DNA from: JANMDR01 sp031376425 | GTDB taxonomy: Bacteria > Pseudomonadota > Gammaproteobacteria > Burkholderiales > Usitatibacteraceae | NCBI GenBank assembly: GCA_031376425.1 | Contig: JANMDR010000175.1 | Location: 1 to 26,235 of the forward strand | Length of the DNA stretch: 26,235 nt | Direction of reading: 5' to 3' | In this document: piece by piece, positions 15,648-23,640 of the stretch | How positions within the stretch are numbered: the first letter of the stretch is position 1 | Layout of the letters: every line of letters starts with the position of its first letter | Translations under genes and position numbers: made by a program | Notes under the pieces: model-generated | Told to the model about the DNA's origin: nothing | Databases searched by the model: none | The model's input: only the letters and a program-made list of their open reading frames with translations

Positions 15648-15711
15648 GCCTTGAAGACGCCTTACGACCTGAAGGTAGCCCCCTTGAGGGGGGTTAAGCT
15701 ATCTTCAAGGC
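15648..15711. repeat. Nested inverted repeat downstream of phoH-like gene
   Basis: GCCTTGAAGA at 15648-15657 is the inverse of TCTTCAAGGC at 15702-15711, and inside lies the hairpin of CCCCC and GGGGG around TTGA at about 15679-15694. It separates the phoH-like stop from the start of the nucleotidyltransferase gene. It could be the phoH operon terminator, though no T run follows, or a dispersed palindromic repeat. Confidence 0.5.
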
Positions 15712-15724
15712 ATGCAAAAATTCC

Positions 15725-17302
15725 CTACAATACCTCCGCCGCATGGTCTGCCAACCTTGACCGTTCGCCGCGCTGCAGGGTCACATGCCCGGAATGTCCC
15801 CAGCCTTTAAAGCGATCAACTACGTAGGTTAAGCCGGACGAGCCTTCGGTTAAATACGGGGTATCAATTTGCGCTATGTTGCCTAGGCATACTACTTTGG
15901 TGCCGGGGCCGGCTCTCGTGATTAGGGTTTTCATCTGTTTGGGCGTTAGGTTTTGCGCCTCGTCGATGATTAGGAATTTGTTTAGGAAGGTGCGGCCGCG
16001 CATGAAGTTTAGCGATTTTACTTTGATGCGGCTGCGGATTAGATCGCGCGTGGCGGCGCGACCCCAATCGCCACCGTCATCCTCGCCGGAGTTGAGCACT
16101 TCTAGGTTGTCTTCTAGCGCCCCCATCCATGGGTTCATTTTCTCTTCTTCGGTGCCGGGTAAAAAGCCGATGTCTTCGCCCACCGGTACGGTGACGCGGG
16201 TGATGATAATTTCAGAATACAGTTTGAAATCTAAGGTTTGTTGCAGTGCGCAGGCTAGGGTCATTAAAGTTTTGCCTGTACCGGCTTGGCCTAATAGGGT
16301 GACGAAATCAATTTCTGGGTCCATCAACACATTGAGGGCAAAATTTTGCTCGCGATTGCGGGCCACGATGCCCCACACGGCGTTTTTTTGATGTGTGTAG
16401 TCTTTGAGCGTGCGAAATACCACCGTGGTGCCGTCGTGCGCGGCTACAGTGGCATAGAAGGGCTTATTTTCGTCTTGGTATACAAATTCATTTACGCATA
16501 AGGAGTTTACTAGCGGGCCTTTTACGCGGTAGAAGGTGCGGCCGTGTTCGGTCCATGATTCAATTTGTTCGCCGTGTTTATCCCAAAAATCACGGGGTAA
16601 TTCACGCATGCCGGAATAAAGTAGCTCGGTGTCTTCCAGCACTTTATCGTTGAAGTAATCTTCAGCCGAAACGCCGATGGCCCGGGCTTTGATACGCATA
16701 TTGATGTCTTTAGACACCAGTACCACGGAGCGTTTAGGGTTATGGTGTTGCAGATCAAGAGCGACTGCTAAAATTTGATTATCAGCTTTGCCGCTATCGG
16801 GCAATGCATGGGGAAAATCAATGCTGCATGGCCGTGTTTGCAGCAGCAAACGACCACTGGCTTGCTTGGTGCCAAAGCTGGTAAGCGGTACGCCAGTTTC
16901 AATATCAGATTCGTTGCTGGATACAATTTCATCTAAAAAACGGCTGGCTTGCCGTGCGTTACGGGCAACTTCGGTCATGCCTTTTTTATTGTTGTCTAGC
17001 TCTTCCAAGGTAATCATGGGCAGATAGACATCATGCTCTTCGAAACGGAAGAGGGATGTGGGGTCATGCATGAGTACGTTGGTATCCAGCACGAATAGCT
17101 TAGTGTGTGTGCTTGGTTGCGTACTTGGGTGGGTGGGTTTAGTTGAAATTGTTGGGGATTTTTGTTTGGCGGCCAAGGTTTCCTCGCAGGGTTGTTGAGC
17201 TACTTCGATATAATTTCTATCGTCTAAATTTATTATGACACGCTTTGTAATTACAGCTTTTGTATTACAGTTTTTGTACAGCCGCCAAAACTTCATCCAC
17301 AT
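15725..17302 (-). CDS. PIN-PhoH fusion ATPase (PhoH2/YlaK type)
   Basis: A protein of up to 525 residues with an N-terminal PIN nuclease domain (LFVLDTNVLMHDP with D73, ITLEELD, GKADNQILAVA with D174, LVSKDINMR with D199) and a C-terminal PhoH ATPase domain (Walker A GQAGTGKT at 338-345, Walker B FLIIDEAQ at 443-450, then LGNIAQIDTPYL). Related PIN-PhoH proteins are RNA helicase/RNases. The ATG at 17302 overlaps the end of bcp by 38 bases and gives an odd leader. A TTG at 17176, preceded by GCGAGGA at a good distance, would drop 42 unconserved residues and may be the real start. It is the last gene of arnD-bcp-phoH. Confidence 0.9.
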   Translation of the reverse strand: MWMKFWRLYKNCNTKAVITKRVIINLDDRNYIEVAQQPCEETLAAKQKSPTISTKPTHPSTQPSTHTKLFVLDTNVLMHDPTSLFRFEEHDVYLPMITLEELDNNKKGMTEVARNARQASRFLDEIVSSNESDIETGVPLTSFGTKQASGRLLLQTRPCSIDFPHALPDSGKADNQILAVALDLQHHNPKRSVVLVSKDINMRIKARAIGVSAEDYFNDKVLEDTELLYSGMRELPRDFWDKHGEQIESWTEHGRTFYRVKGPLVNSLCVNEFVYQDENKPFYATVAAHDGTTVVFRTLKDYTHQKNAVWGIVARNREQNFALNVLMDPEIDFVTLLGQAGTGKTLMTLACALQQTLDFKLYSEIIITRVTVPVGEDIGFLPGTEEEKMNPWMGALEDNLEVLNSGEDDGGDWGRAATRDLIRSRIKVKSLNFMRGRTFLNKFLIIDEAQNLTPKQMKTLITRAGPGTKVVCLGNIAQIDTPYLTEGSSGLTYVVDRFKGWGHSGHVTLQRGERSRLADHAAEVL

Positions 17303-17720
17303 GCCCCGGCACTTTTACGCCGCGCCATTCTTTTAGCACTTCATTATTGCCGCCCATGATGAAGGTGGAGCGTTCAATGCCGCGCACTTGTTTGCCGTAC
17401 ATGTTTTTGTTTTTCATCACACCAAAAATGGCGCATACGGTTTCATCGGGATCGGCCAATAAATCAAAGGTAAACCCCATTTTGGTTTTAAATTTTTCGT
17501 GTGATTTTACGGTGTCGCGCGAGATCCCAAACACCATAAATCCAGCGTCTAAAAACTGCTGGTGTTTGTCGCGGAAGTCCGTGCCTTCTACGGTGCAGCC
17601 GGGGGTATCATCACGCGGGTAAAAATAAAGTACATACTTTTGGCCTTTAAACGCAGCGGTTGAAAAGCGTTGTGGGCCGGTGGCTTCAATTTCAAAATGG
17701 GGCATGATTTGTTGGGTCAT
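17265..17720 (-). CDS. bcp: Thiol peroxidase Bcp/PrxQ
   Basis: A 151-residue peroxiredoxin that reduces hydrogen and organic peroxides with thioredoxin. The active site is in YPRDDTPGCTVEGTDFRD, with the peroxidatic cysteine in TPGC. The position five residues later, a second cysteine in many Bcp proteins, is not a cysteine here, so it is probably a one-cysteine type. Length and the downstream phrases VFGISRDTVKSHEKF and RSTFIMG fit the family. It begins 18 bases after arnD and overlaps the long form of the phoH-like reading frame, indicating one operon. Confidence 0.95.
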   Translation of the reverse strand: MTQQIMPHFEIEATGPQRFSTAAFKGQKYVLYFYPRDDTPGCTVEGTDFRDKHQQFLDAGFMVFGISRDTVKSHEKFKTKMGFTFDLLADPDETVCAIFGVMKNKNMYGKQVRGIERSTFIMGGNNEVLKEWRGVKVPGHVDEVLAAVQKL

Positions 17721-17738
17721 TTTTTGCTTTCTTGCTGG

Positions 17739-18704
17739 TTATTGGTTGGTTGTACTATGTAAAAATTGCGCGCCTTGCACTAGCAATGAACCGCTACGGC
17801 CAGGGATTTCGCTGTGGCTTACATGGGCATAGGGCAGGGTGGCGCGGTTGAGGGTTGCAAACATATTGGCGGTACTTACAAAGGTATAACCCTGTTCGCG
17901 CCAGCCGATAAGTAGGGCTTCAAACTGGCTCAAAAGCCGCATGCCTTCTAGCTCTGCGTGTAAGGTAAACACATGGCCGGACGGGCAGAGTGGTAATTTT
18001 GGGGTGAGGGCAAGCAGCTTTTCAGCCACATTGGTTTCAGTTACACCGTCTAGGCCAATAATTTCATCTAAGGTTGGCATGGTGGATGGCAACTGTGGGC
18101 AATCAATCAGTTCGCCATTCCACATCGGAAAGTGCGGAAATTGCCCGCGCCCGTCAGAGCAGTAATCAAAGCCCATGCTTTGAGTTAGCCGCAAGGCGTG
18201 ATGGCTCATTTGCCAGCCCGCCGCGCCGTGGGTACGCGAAGGTGTTTTAAAAATATCGGTATAGCGGCTTTGCGCACGTTCCATTTGGGTTTTGGCCCAC
18301 GCGGCATCGGCGGCAATCACACTATCTTGCCACAGCACATGGTCCCATGTGTGGATACCCGTTTCAAACCCTTCGGCAGCCGTTTGTCGCATGATAGCGG
18401 CGCAGCGTTTACCAATGTCTGGCCCCGGCAATACCGTGCCGTAAAGCAGGGTAGGAAAGCCATAATTAGCCACTACAGACGTGCGCGAAACTTTGCTTAA
18501 AAAGCCCTTGCGAAACACGCGCTTAATCGCGCGGCCAGTGTGGTCTGGCCCTAAGCTAAATAAAAAGGTTGCGTCAGCTTGATGTTTCTTTAACAGGCCC
18601 AATAAATTAGGTACGCCTATTTTGGTGCCTTTGAAGGTATCCACATCAATTTTTAGCGCCAGCATTTTCGGGCTGGCTTCACGTGTATGCTTATTGTTTT
18701 CCAT
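17739..18704 (-). CDS. arnD: ArnD-like polysaccharide deacetylase/deformylase
   Basis: A 321-residue NodB-fold hydrolase matching ArnD, which removes the formyl group from undecaprenyl-phosphate 4-deoxy-4-formamido-L-arabinose in lipid A modification. Distinctive phrases are LALKIDVDTFKGTKIGVPNLL, ATFLFSLGPDHTGRAI, YGTVLPGPDIG, GIHTWDHVLWQD (metal-binding H-x-x-x-H type) and HGAAGWQMSHHALRLTQ. No other arn genes are nearby, so the partner genes are elsewhere or the substrate differs. The start may be 18704 or the ATG at 18665, which begins MLALKID, where the family usually begins; no ribosome-binding site decides it. First gene of arnD-bcp-phoH and divergent from the globin gene. Confidence 0.9.
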   Translation of the reverse strand: MENNKHTREASPKMLALKIDVDTFKGTKIGVPNLLGLLKKHQADATFLFSLGPDHTGRAIKRVFRKGFLSKVSRTSVVANYGFPTLLYGTVLPGPDIGKRCAAIMRQTAAEGFETGIHTWDHVLWQDSVIAADAAWAKTQMERAQSRYTDIFKTPSRTHGAAGWQMSHHALRLTQSMGFDYCSDGRGQFPHFPMWNGELIDCPQLPSTMPTLDEIIGLDGVTETNVAEKLLALTPKLPLCPSGHVFTLHAELEGMRLLSQFEALLIGWREQGYTFVSTANMFATLNRATLPYAHVSHSEIPGRSGSLLVQGAQFLHSTTNQ

Positions 18705-18792
18705 AGCGCTATTTTATCAGGCAAATAAGCAGGCAAATAAGCAGCCAAAAATTACTGCAACACCAATCCTCCTACAATCTCCTTATATAGCA

Positions 18793-19203
18793 ATGAATAT
18801 TGAAGAAGTTTCAGATACTAAAACCACCCCTTTCACGCAAATTGGTGGCAAACCAGCTGTTGAGGCTCTAGTTACAAGGTTCTACGATTTAATGGATGAA
18901 GACCCTGACTATTACGGTATTCGCAAGCTGCACCCTGAATCGTTGGAAAATTCACGCATGAAGTTTTATATGTTTTTAACCGGTTGGCTCGGTGGCCCCG
19001 ATATTTATGTAGAAGCTTTCGGCCATCCGCGCCTTAAAATGCGGCATATGCCCTTTGCCATCGGCATTAGCGAACGCGATCAATGGCTAGCCTGTATGCA
19101 TCGCGCGATGGTTGATTGTGGTGTAGAAGATAGTTTGCGGCAGCGTTTAGAAAATTCCTTCGCTAATACGGCAGACTGGATGCGCAATAAAGAAGGCCAG
19201 TAG
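18793..19203 (+). CDS. Group II truncated haemoglobin
   Basis: A 136-residue 2-on-2 globin (GlbO/YjbI branch) that binds oxygen or NO. Conserved residues are visible: Y31 at B10 in VTRFYDLMDEDP, the proximal histidine H85 in LKMRHMPF, and the group II tryptophan W98 in ERDQWLACM. The GWLGGPDIYVEAFGHP segment is the family's CD-E region. The frame is open upstream to 18622, but that part overlaps the divergent arnD gene on the other strand, and the globin fold begins after the ATG at 18793. Monocistronic; the roughly 90 bases before it are shared with arnD as a divergent promoter region. Confidence 0.92.
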   Translation: MNIEEVSDTKTTPFTQIGGKPAVEALVTRFYDLMDEDPDYYGIRKLHPESLENSRMKFYMFLTGWLGGPDIYVEAFGHPRLKMRHMPFAIGISERDQWLACMHRAMVDCGVEDSLRQRLENSFANTADWMRNKEGQ

Positions 19204-19297
19204 AATGTACTGAATGAATAGTTGGCGGTGTCATGTAGTAGACATCTTTAGCTCTGTAGAAAAATATTTTTGAACTTAATTTGTGGATAATTTGAAC

Positions 19298-21172
19298 ATG
19301 ACAACAGCAATAGAAGGCGGCGGCGTGGTTAAAACAAAGCCATCCAGCGGCATTAAATTTTGGTTAAAACTGCTTTTGTATTTGGCGCTTGCAGGTATGG
19401 TGCTAGTGCTGGTACTAGGTGTGCTGGGCTTATTTTTTGGTGAAAAAACTGAAACAGTACAAGATAAAACCGCCTTGGTGCTTAATTGGAATGGCGGTAT
19501 TGTGGAGCAGCACAGCGGCAATGCACGCACACGGTTAATCGCGCAATTAAATGGTGATGATGCCGGTGATACGCAGCTGCGTGATGTAATAGCCGTGCTT
19601 GATGCCGCCGCTAAAGATTCAAATATCAATAGCGTGGTGCTAGCACTAGAAGACTTTACCGGTGCGGGTTTGGCATCGCTTAATGAAGTGAATGGGGCGT
19701 TGGCACGGTTTAAAGCGTCGGGTAAAAAAGTGGTGGCGTTTTCGGGTAACTACACGCAGCGCCAATATTTTGTGGCATCGCAGGCTGACGAAGTGTATTT
19801 GCACCCAATGGGCATGGTTTATATTGAAGGCTATGGCCGCCTGCGCAACTATTACAAAGATGCGCTTGATCGTTTAGGCGTAGAAGCAAACGTGATTCGT
19901 GTGGGTAAATTTAAGAATTTTGGTGAGCCTTATTTTGCTACAGGGCCTTCAGAAGCCACAATAAAATCCGATGCGTTTTTATACGATGAACTTTGGAAAA
20001 CCTATACCACCACCGTTGAAAAAGCCCGCAAATTGCCAGAAGGCAGCATAGTAGCCGGTATTGAAGCCCTGCCAGAACGCCTAGCCGCCACCAACGGCAG
20101 CGCCGCAAAAATGGCGCTGGCCGCAAAGCTGGTAGATGGCTTAAAAACCCGCGATGAGTTCCGCGAAATCATGATTGCCCGTGGCGCTAAAGATAGCGAA
20201 AAAGGTTCGTTTAGGCAGGTATCGTTTAATAGCTATCTGCGTACATTGAGCAACAAAACCGGCTGGGGCGATAGCGTGGGTATAGTGGTGGCTGAAGGTG
20301 ATATTGTTGATGGCGAAGTGCCGCAAGGCAGCATTGGTGGCCGTTCTACGTCAGAGCTCATTCGTAAAGCACGCGATGATAAAAACATTAGAGCGCTGGT
20401 GTTGCGGGTAAATTCACCCGGCGGTAGTGCGTTTGCATCCGAGCTTATTCGGCGTGAAATTGAGCTTACCCAAAAAGCCGGTAAGCCCGTGGTTATTTCT
20501 ATGGGTGATGTAGCGGCATCGGGCGGGTATTGGATTGCGATGTCGTCCGACGAAGTAATTGCAGATGCCTCAACCATCACCGGATCAATCGGTGTATTCA
20601 GCATTTTGCCCACGGGCGCGAAGGCGATGGAGAAACTATCAGTAGCCACATCCGGCTACACCACCACGTGGCTAGGCAAAGCGTATGACCCACGCACCGG
20701 CCTAGACCCGCGTTTTGCCTCGGTAGTGCAGGCAACAGTTGGTAATATTTATTCTGAATTTATGGAACGCGCGGCCAAAGCCCGCAAAACTTCTATAGAA
20801 AAAATTGATGAAGTAGCCCAAGGCCGCGTGTGGACGGGCACGCAGGCCAAAGAACGTAATTTAATTGACCGCACTGGCTCGTTTAAAGATGCCATTAAAT
20901 CTGCCGCCCTTAAAGCTAAACTAGATGCAGATGCACCCATTATTTATGTTGAAAAGCCGCAATCGCCGCTCGAAAAACTGCTAGCACAGCTAGGCGGTGC
21001 ACAATTACAGCAGGCCGCATTGAAGTTTCAGCTCAGTTTATTGCCTGCCCCGTTACCGATGCAAACCAAGCTAGAAATGCAGAAAGATTTGCAATTTTTA
21101 GCCAATCTTACCAATCGTGAACCGGGTGATGTGCCATTTGTAGCCATGACGCACTGCCTGTGTGGCAAGTAA
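19298..21172 (+). CDS. sppA: Signal peptide peptidase SppA, 67K type
   Basis: A 624-residue inner-membrane protease that digests released signal peptides. One transmembrane segment lies at about residues 21-47. The tandem ClpP-like domains give a split Lys-Ser dyad: K204 in VIRVGKFKNFGEPYF in the first half and S408 in MGDVAASGGYWIAM in the second. The length matches the E. coli-type enzyme rather than the short Gram-positive form. Start choice: ATG at 19298; an in-frame GTG at 19283 would add five residues, and no strong ribosome-binding site decides between them. The chain ends in a short cysteine pair (CLC). Followed after 130 bases by a TPR-like gene on the same strand. Confidence 0.93.
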   Translation: MTTAIEGGGVVKTKPSSGIKFWLKLLLYLALAGMVLVLVLGVLGLFFGEKTETVQDKTALVLNWNGGIVEQHSGNARTRLIAQLNGDDAGDTQLRDVIAVLDAAAKDSNINSVVLALEDFTGAGLASLNEVNGALARFKASGKKVVAFSGNYTQRQYFVASQADEVYLHPMGMVYIEGYGRLRNYYKDALDRLGVEANVIRVGKFKNFGEPYFATGPSEATIKSDAFLYDELWKTYTTTVEKARKLPEGSIVAGIEALPERLAATNGSAAKMALAAKLVDGLKTRDEFREIMIARGAKDSEKGSFRQVSFNSYLRTLSNKTGWGDSVGIVVAEGDIVDGEVPQGSIGGRSTSELIRKARDDKNIRALVLRVNSPGGSAFASELIRREIELTQKAGKPVVISMGDVAASGGYWIAMSSDEVIADASTITGSIGVFSILPTGAKAMEKLSVATSGYTTTWLGKAYDPRTGLDPRFASVVQATVGNIYSEFMERAAKARKTSIEKIDEVAQGRVWTGTQAKERNLIDRTGSFKDAIKSAALKAKLDADAPIIYVEKPQSPLEKLLAQLGGAQLQQAALKFQLSLLPAPLPMQTKLEMQKDLQFLANLTNREPGDVPFVAMTHCLCGK

Positions 21173-21301
21173 TGTGTGCAAGGCAAATGGGCGCGGCAGG
21201 TGTTGTATATGTGAATTTTGGAAAAGCCCAGCATAACGCTGTTGTTAGTGCCAGTGTTAAGAGTAAACTTAAATTAAGCAAGCAAACATAAAGAACCCAA
21301 T

Positions 21302-22408
21302 ATGGCCGTACGCGACGCCTTAATTGATAACGGTTTGACCTTCGCCCAAGCGGTGGAAAGCGCAATCGTGGCGACACGTGGGGGCGATGCGCTCGGCGGC
21401 TTGCGGCAGGCGCGTTTGGCTTATTCACGCGTGGCACGCGGCAACAATATAGCCGATAAAATCATCGGCCTAAATTGCTTAGCGCTGTGCCAAGCCTCGC
21501 ACGGTAGTTATATTGAAGCTATCTCAACGGCAATGGATGTTTTTGCGCTAGCGCAAGGCGAGGGCGATGAGCTACAGCAAGCCTATGCCCTCACCACCCT
21601 AGCAGGCGCTGCCAATTTTGTACTTGATACCATTGATGCATCCCATAAAATGCTTGATCGCTGCATCGATATTGCCCAAGTACATGGTGATATTGCCCTA
21701 GAAGTGCGGGGCCGCAGCATTCGCGGCATGGTACTAGGCACATTACAGCGCTTTGATGAAGCCAATCATGATTTTGAATGGGCGGCACAACACATCGCGA
21801 AAGCGGGCGTAATGACGCCACTGCGCTTAGTAGAAGGTAATTGGGCGCAAATGTTTTTAAAGCGGGCAAAAACACGCCAAGGTGAAGCCCGTGAAGCCGA
21901 CTGGGCAGCGGCAGAAACCCGTATATTGCGGGTACTGGCTGATAACGAAGCCAGTGGCGATATTGAAGCGCAATCACGGCTACATTCAAGTGTGGGTGAT
22001 TTGCGGCTACACCAAGGCCGCATAGATGAAGCTATCCATGCCTATACGCGATCCCTAGCGCTGGGTGTGAAGGTTCGTAATACTGGCAGCATTGTTAGGG
22101 CGCAAATGGACCTTGCGCAAATTGCCCTGGCAAATGGTGAATTTAGCGAAGCCCTAACGCAATTTGATGCCGCCTATATGTCCGCCGAAACCATTCGCCC
22201 CTCCAGCCAGCTTGCAGCGGCGTGTCGTGGTGCCGCCCAAGCATGGGCGCTGGATGAAACAGTAACAGCCGAAATGCGCACGGACAGAATTAAACACTAC
22301 GAAACACTAGCTAAACAAGAAGACGAGAACTTCCGCCAAGCCCGCGCCCACACCAAAAAAGCGCTAGAAGCGTTTTGCATCGCGCAAGCGCTACGGGCAG
22401 CGGCGTAA
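21302..22408 (+). CDS. TPR-like helical repeat protein, function unknown
   Basis: A 368-residue, almost wholly helical protein with tetratricopeptide-like pairs, for example YIEAISTAMDVFALAQGEGDELQQAYALTTLA and GRIDEAIHAYTRSLALGVKVRNTGSIVRAQMDLAQIAL. The pattern resembles the TPR sensor part of larger regulators with C-terminal output domains, but no output domain, signal peptide or membrane segment follows; the chain ends in a charged helix (KHYETLAKQEDENF). It may be a scaffold or a regulator partner. The ATG lies 129 bases after sppA, without a clear ribosome-binding site. I cannot assign a function. Confidence 0.75.
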   Translation: MAVRDALIDNGLTFAQAVESAIVATRGGDALGGLRQARLAYSRVARGNNIADKIIGLNCLALCQASHGSYIEAISTAMDVFALAQGEGDELQQAYALTTLAGAANFVLDTIDASHKMLDRCIDIAQVHGDIALEVRGRSIRGMVLGTLQRFDEANHDFEWAAQHIAKAGVMTPLRLVEGNWAQMFLKRAKTRQGEAREADWAAAETRILRVLADNEASGDIEAQSRLHSSVGDLRLHQGRIDEAIHAYTRSLALGVKVRNTGSIVRAQMDLAQIALANGEFSEALTQFDAAYMSAETIRPSSQLAAACRGAAQAWALDETVTAEMRTDRIKHYETLAKQEDENFRQARAHTKKALEAFCIAQALRAAA

Positions 22409-22428
22409 TAGTCGTAGGTGAGTTGTAC

Positions 22429-22626
22429 GGGCACGACATACCGTGCCCCCACAACCGTGGCATAACCTACCTACCTGCCCCGGTAATACCCCCCTATAAC
22501 CGACCGTCGCATACCGTGCGCACGCAATAGTGATATTCGCCGACCGACTTGTAGGGGCGAATAATCATTCGCCCTCGTCGCGTTGGCACAGGTGCATGTA
22601 TCTTGTGATCGACAGCGCATCACAAC
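22429..22626. repeat. Composite palindromic intergenic repeat, copy A
   Basis: First of two direct copies (second at 22736-22918). It opens with the palindrome GGGCACGACATACCGTGCCC, continues through ACAACCGTGGCATA, GCATACCGTGCGCACGCAAT and a second palindrome GTAGGGGCGAATAATCATTC (from 22551), and ends CTTGTGATCGACAGCGCAT. The internal palindromes belong to the widespread TAGGGGCGAAT...ATTCGCCCCTA class. It lies in a 689-bp gene-free stretch (22409-23097). Open frames across it are spurious. Confidence 0.75.
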
Positions 22627-22666
22627 CGTTTTGCGCACATGCACGACCTTCATATCTTTATCGTTT

Positions 22667-22685
22667 GGGCGCATGCAATGCGCCC
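22667..22685. repeat. Short palindrome between repeat copies
   Basis: GGGCGCAT at 22667-22674 and ATGCGCCC at 22678-22685 form a perfect 8-bp stem with a three-base loop, followed by CTACAAC like the other palindromes in this block. It is a third type of the same REP-like family, located between the two long direct copies. Confidence 0.6.
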
Positions 22686-22735
22686 CTACAACGGCGGTGA
22701 TCCTGTACGCCCGCAACGGAGTGAAATTGCCGTAG

Positions 22736-22918
22736 GGGCACGGCATGCCGTGCCCTTACAACCGTGGCATACCGTACCTGCCCCCTACAACCGACTGACG
22801 CATACCGTGCGCACGCAATCGTGACATTCACCGTCCGACTTGTAGGGGCGAATAATCATTCGCCCTTGTCGTGTCGGCACAGATGCGTCAATCTTGTGAT
22901 CGACAGCGCATAACAATG
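22736..22918. repeat. Composite palindromic intergenic repeat, copy B
   Basis: Second direct copy, opening with a fully symmetrical palindrome GGGCACGGCATGCCGTGCCC, then ACAACCGTGGCATACCGT, GCATACCGTGCGCACGCAAT, the second palindrome from 22842, and CTTGTGATCGACAGCGCATAACA. Compared with copy A it is a little shorter between the first palindrome and the CATACCGTGCGC block and differs at scattered single bases, so the duplication is not recent. Confidence 0.75.
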
Positions 22919-22978
22919 GTGTGATTCTATTTCTATATCAAAAGTGCCATTACCTGCATCTTACAAAATATGAGATAT

Positions 22979-23092
22979 CGTCATTCCAGCGAAGGCAGGA
23001 ATCTAGTCCTACGTCATACTATTTAGCATTTTAAAACCTAAATTAGGCATACGATGGACTGGATGGCCCTTCCAGCCTTCGCTGGAATGACG
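22979..23092. repeat. Inverted repeat of the CATTCCAGCGAAGG class
   Basis: A perfect 18-bp inverted repeat, CGTCATTCCAGCGAAGGC at 22979-22996 and its inverse at 23075-23092, flanks an AT-richer core of 78 bases. This CGTCATTCCAGCGAAGGC end is a common dispersed palindrome in bacterial genomes. It ends five bases before the stop codon of the exonuclease gene and may terminate that transcript. Confidence 0.7.
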
Positions 23093-23097
23093 ATGTA

Positions 23098-23640
23098 CTA
23101 TTCACCCACACGCGCCATTAGCGCAACCCAAGCTCTAGCGCTGTGGCGGGCATCCGCTAGGGGATGATGGGGGGGGTGCATATCGGCAGTGCGCAGCAAC
23201 TCTGGTGCGCTGCCAGAAGTGATTGTCAACACACTGGCAAGCGTGCTCACATCAAGCAAAGGATAAGGCCCTAACCAATGGGCGGCAGCACCGGCATCAT
23301 CCACGCAAGCATTTAAGAAACGCGCTTCCACGGGCCAAGCACAATCGGCAACCATATAAATCGCCCCGTTGCTTAGTGTGGTCTCGCGCCACCGCAACCA
23401 AGCCTGCCAAAATGCCGCACGCACCTGCGCTGGGGTGGAATGCGTAAGGGCTAATGGCGGCACGTTTTGCGCCACCCACGCGCGATCAGTATCCGTGCCC
23501 ACTGCGGTGGCTGGTGGGCAAGAAAATAGCCCTGTTTCAAGCTCCCGCCCCACGCTATCCACCACCACATACCCCACCGCAAAACCCTCACCGTGCAAGC
23601 CGATGGATTCAACGTCAAATACGAAGTAGTGGGCACTCAT
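23098..23640 (-). CDS. DEDDh-type 3'-5' exonuclease, CorA partner
   Basis: A 180-residue RNase H-fold exonuclease. All five catalytic residues can be placed: D9 and E11 in FVFDVESIGLHG, D99 in MVADCAWPVEARFL, and H158 with D163 in the H-x4-D motif of HHPLADARHSARAW. It is a bare catalytic domain, much shorter than DNA polymerase III epsilon relatives with extensions. Its ATG overlaps the stop of the CorA-like gene in an ATGA, so the two are translationally coupled. In type III CRISPR systems that use SAM-AMP, CorA effectors are reported beside a DEDD-family nuclease, an NrN phosphodiesterase or a lyase that degrades the signal. By that analogy it may be the off-switch, though a general RNA/DNA exonuclease role remains possible. 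Confidence 0.85.
   Translation of the reverse strand: MSAHYFVFDVESIGLHGEGFAVGYVVVDSVGRELETGLFSCPPATAVGTDTDRAWVAQNVPPLALTHSTPAQVRAAFWQAWLRWRETTLSNGAIYMVADCAWPVEARFLNACVDDAGAAAHWLGPYPLLDVSTLASVLTITSGSAPELLRTADMHPPHHPLADARHSARAWVALMARVGE

Noticed and set aside
15876..16391. 171-codon open frame opposite the phoH-like gene
   Set aside because: It is antisense to the conserved PhoH ATPase domain and has no recognisable motif.
18622..18792. Upstream extension of the globin frame
   Set aside because: It overlaps arnD on the other strand and adds no globin features; the ATG at 18793 matches the family start.
22471..22746. Minus-strand open frame in the intergenic repeat block
   Set aside because: Composed of the palindromic repeats; product is cysteine/arginine-rich without a fold.
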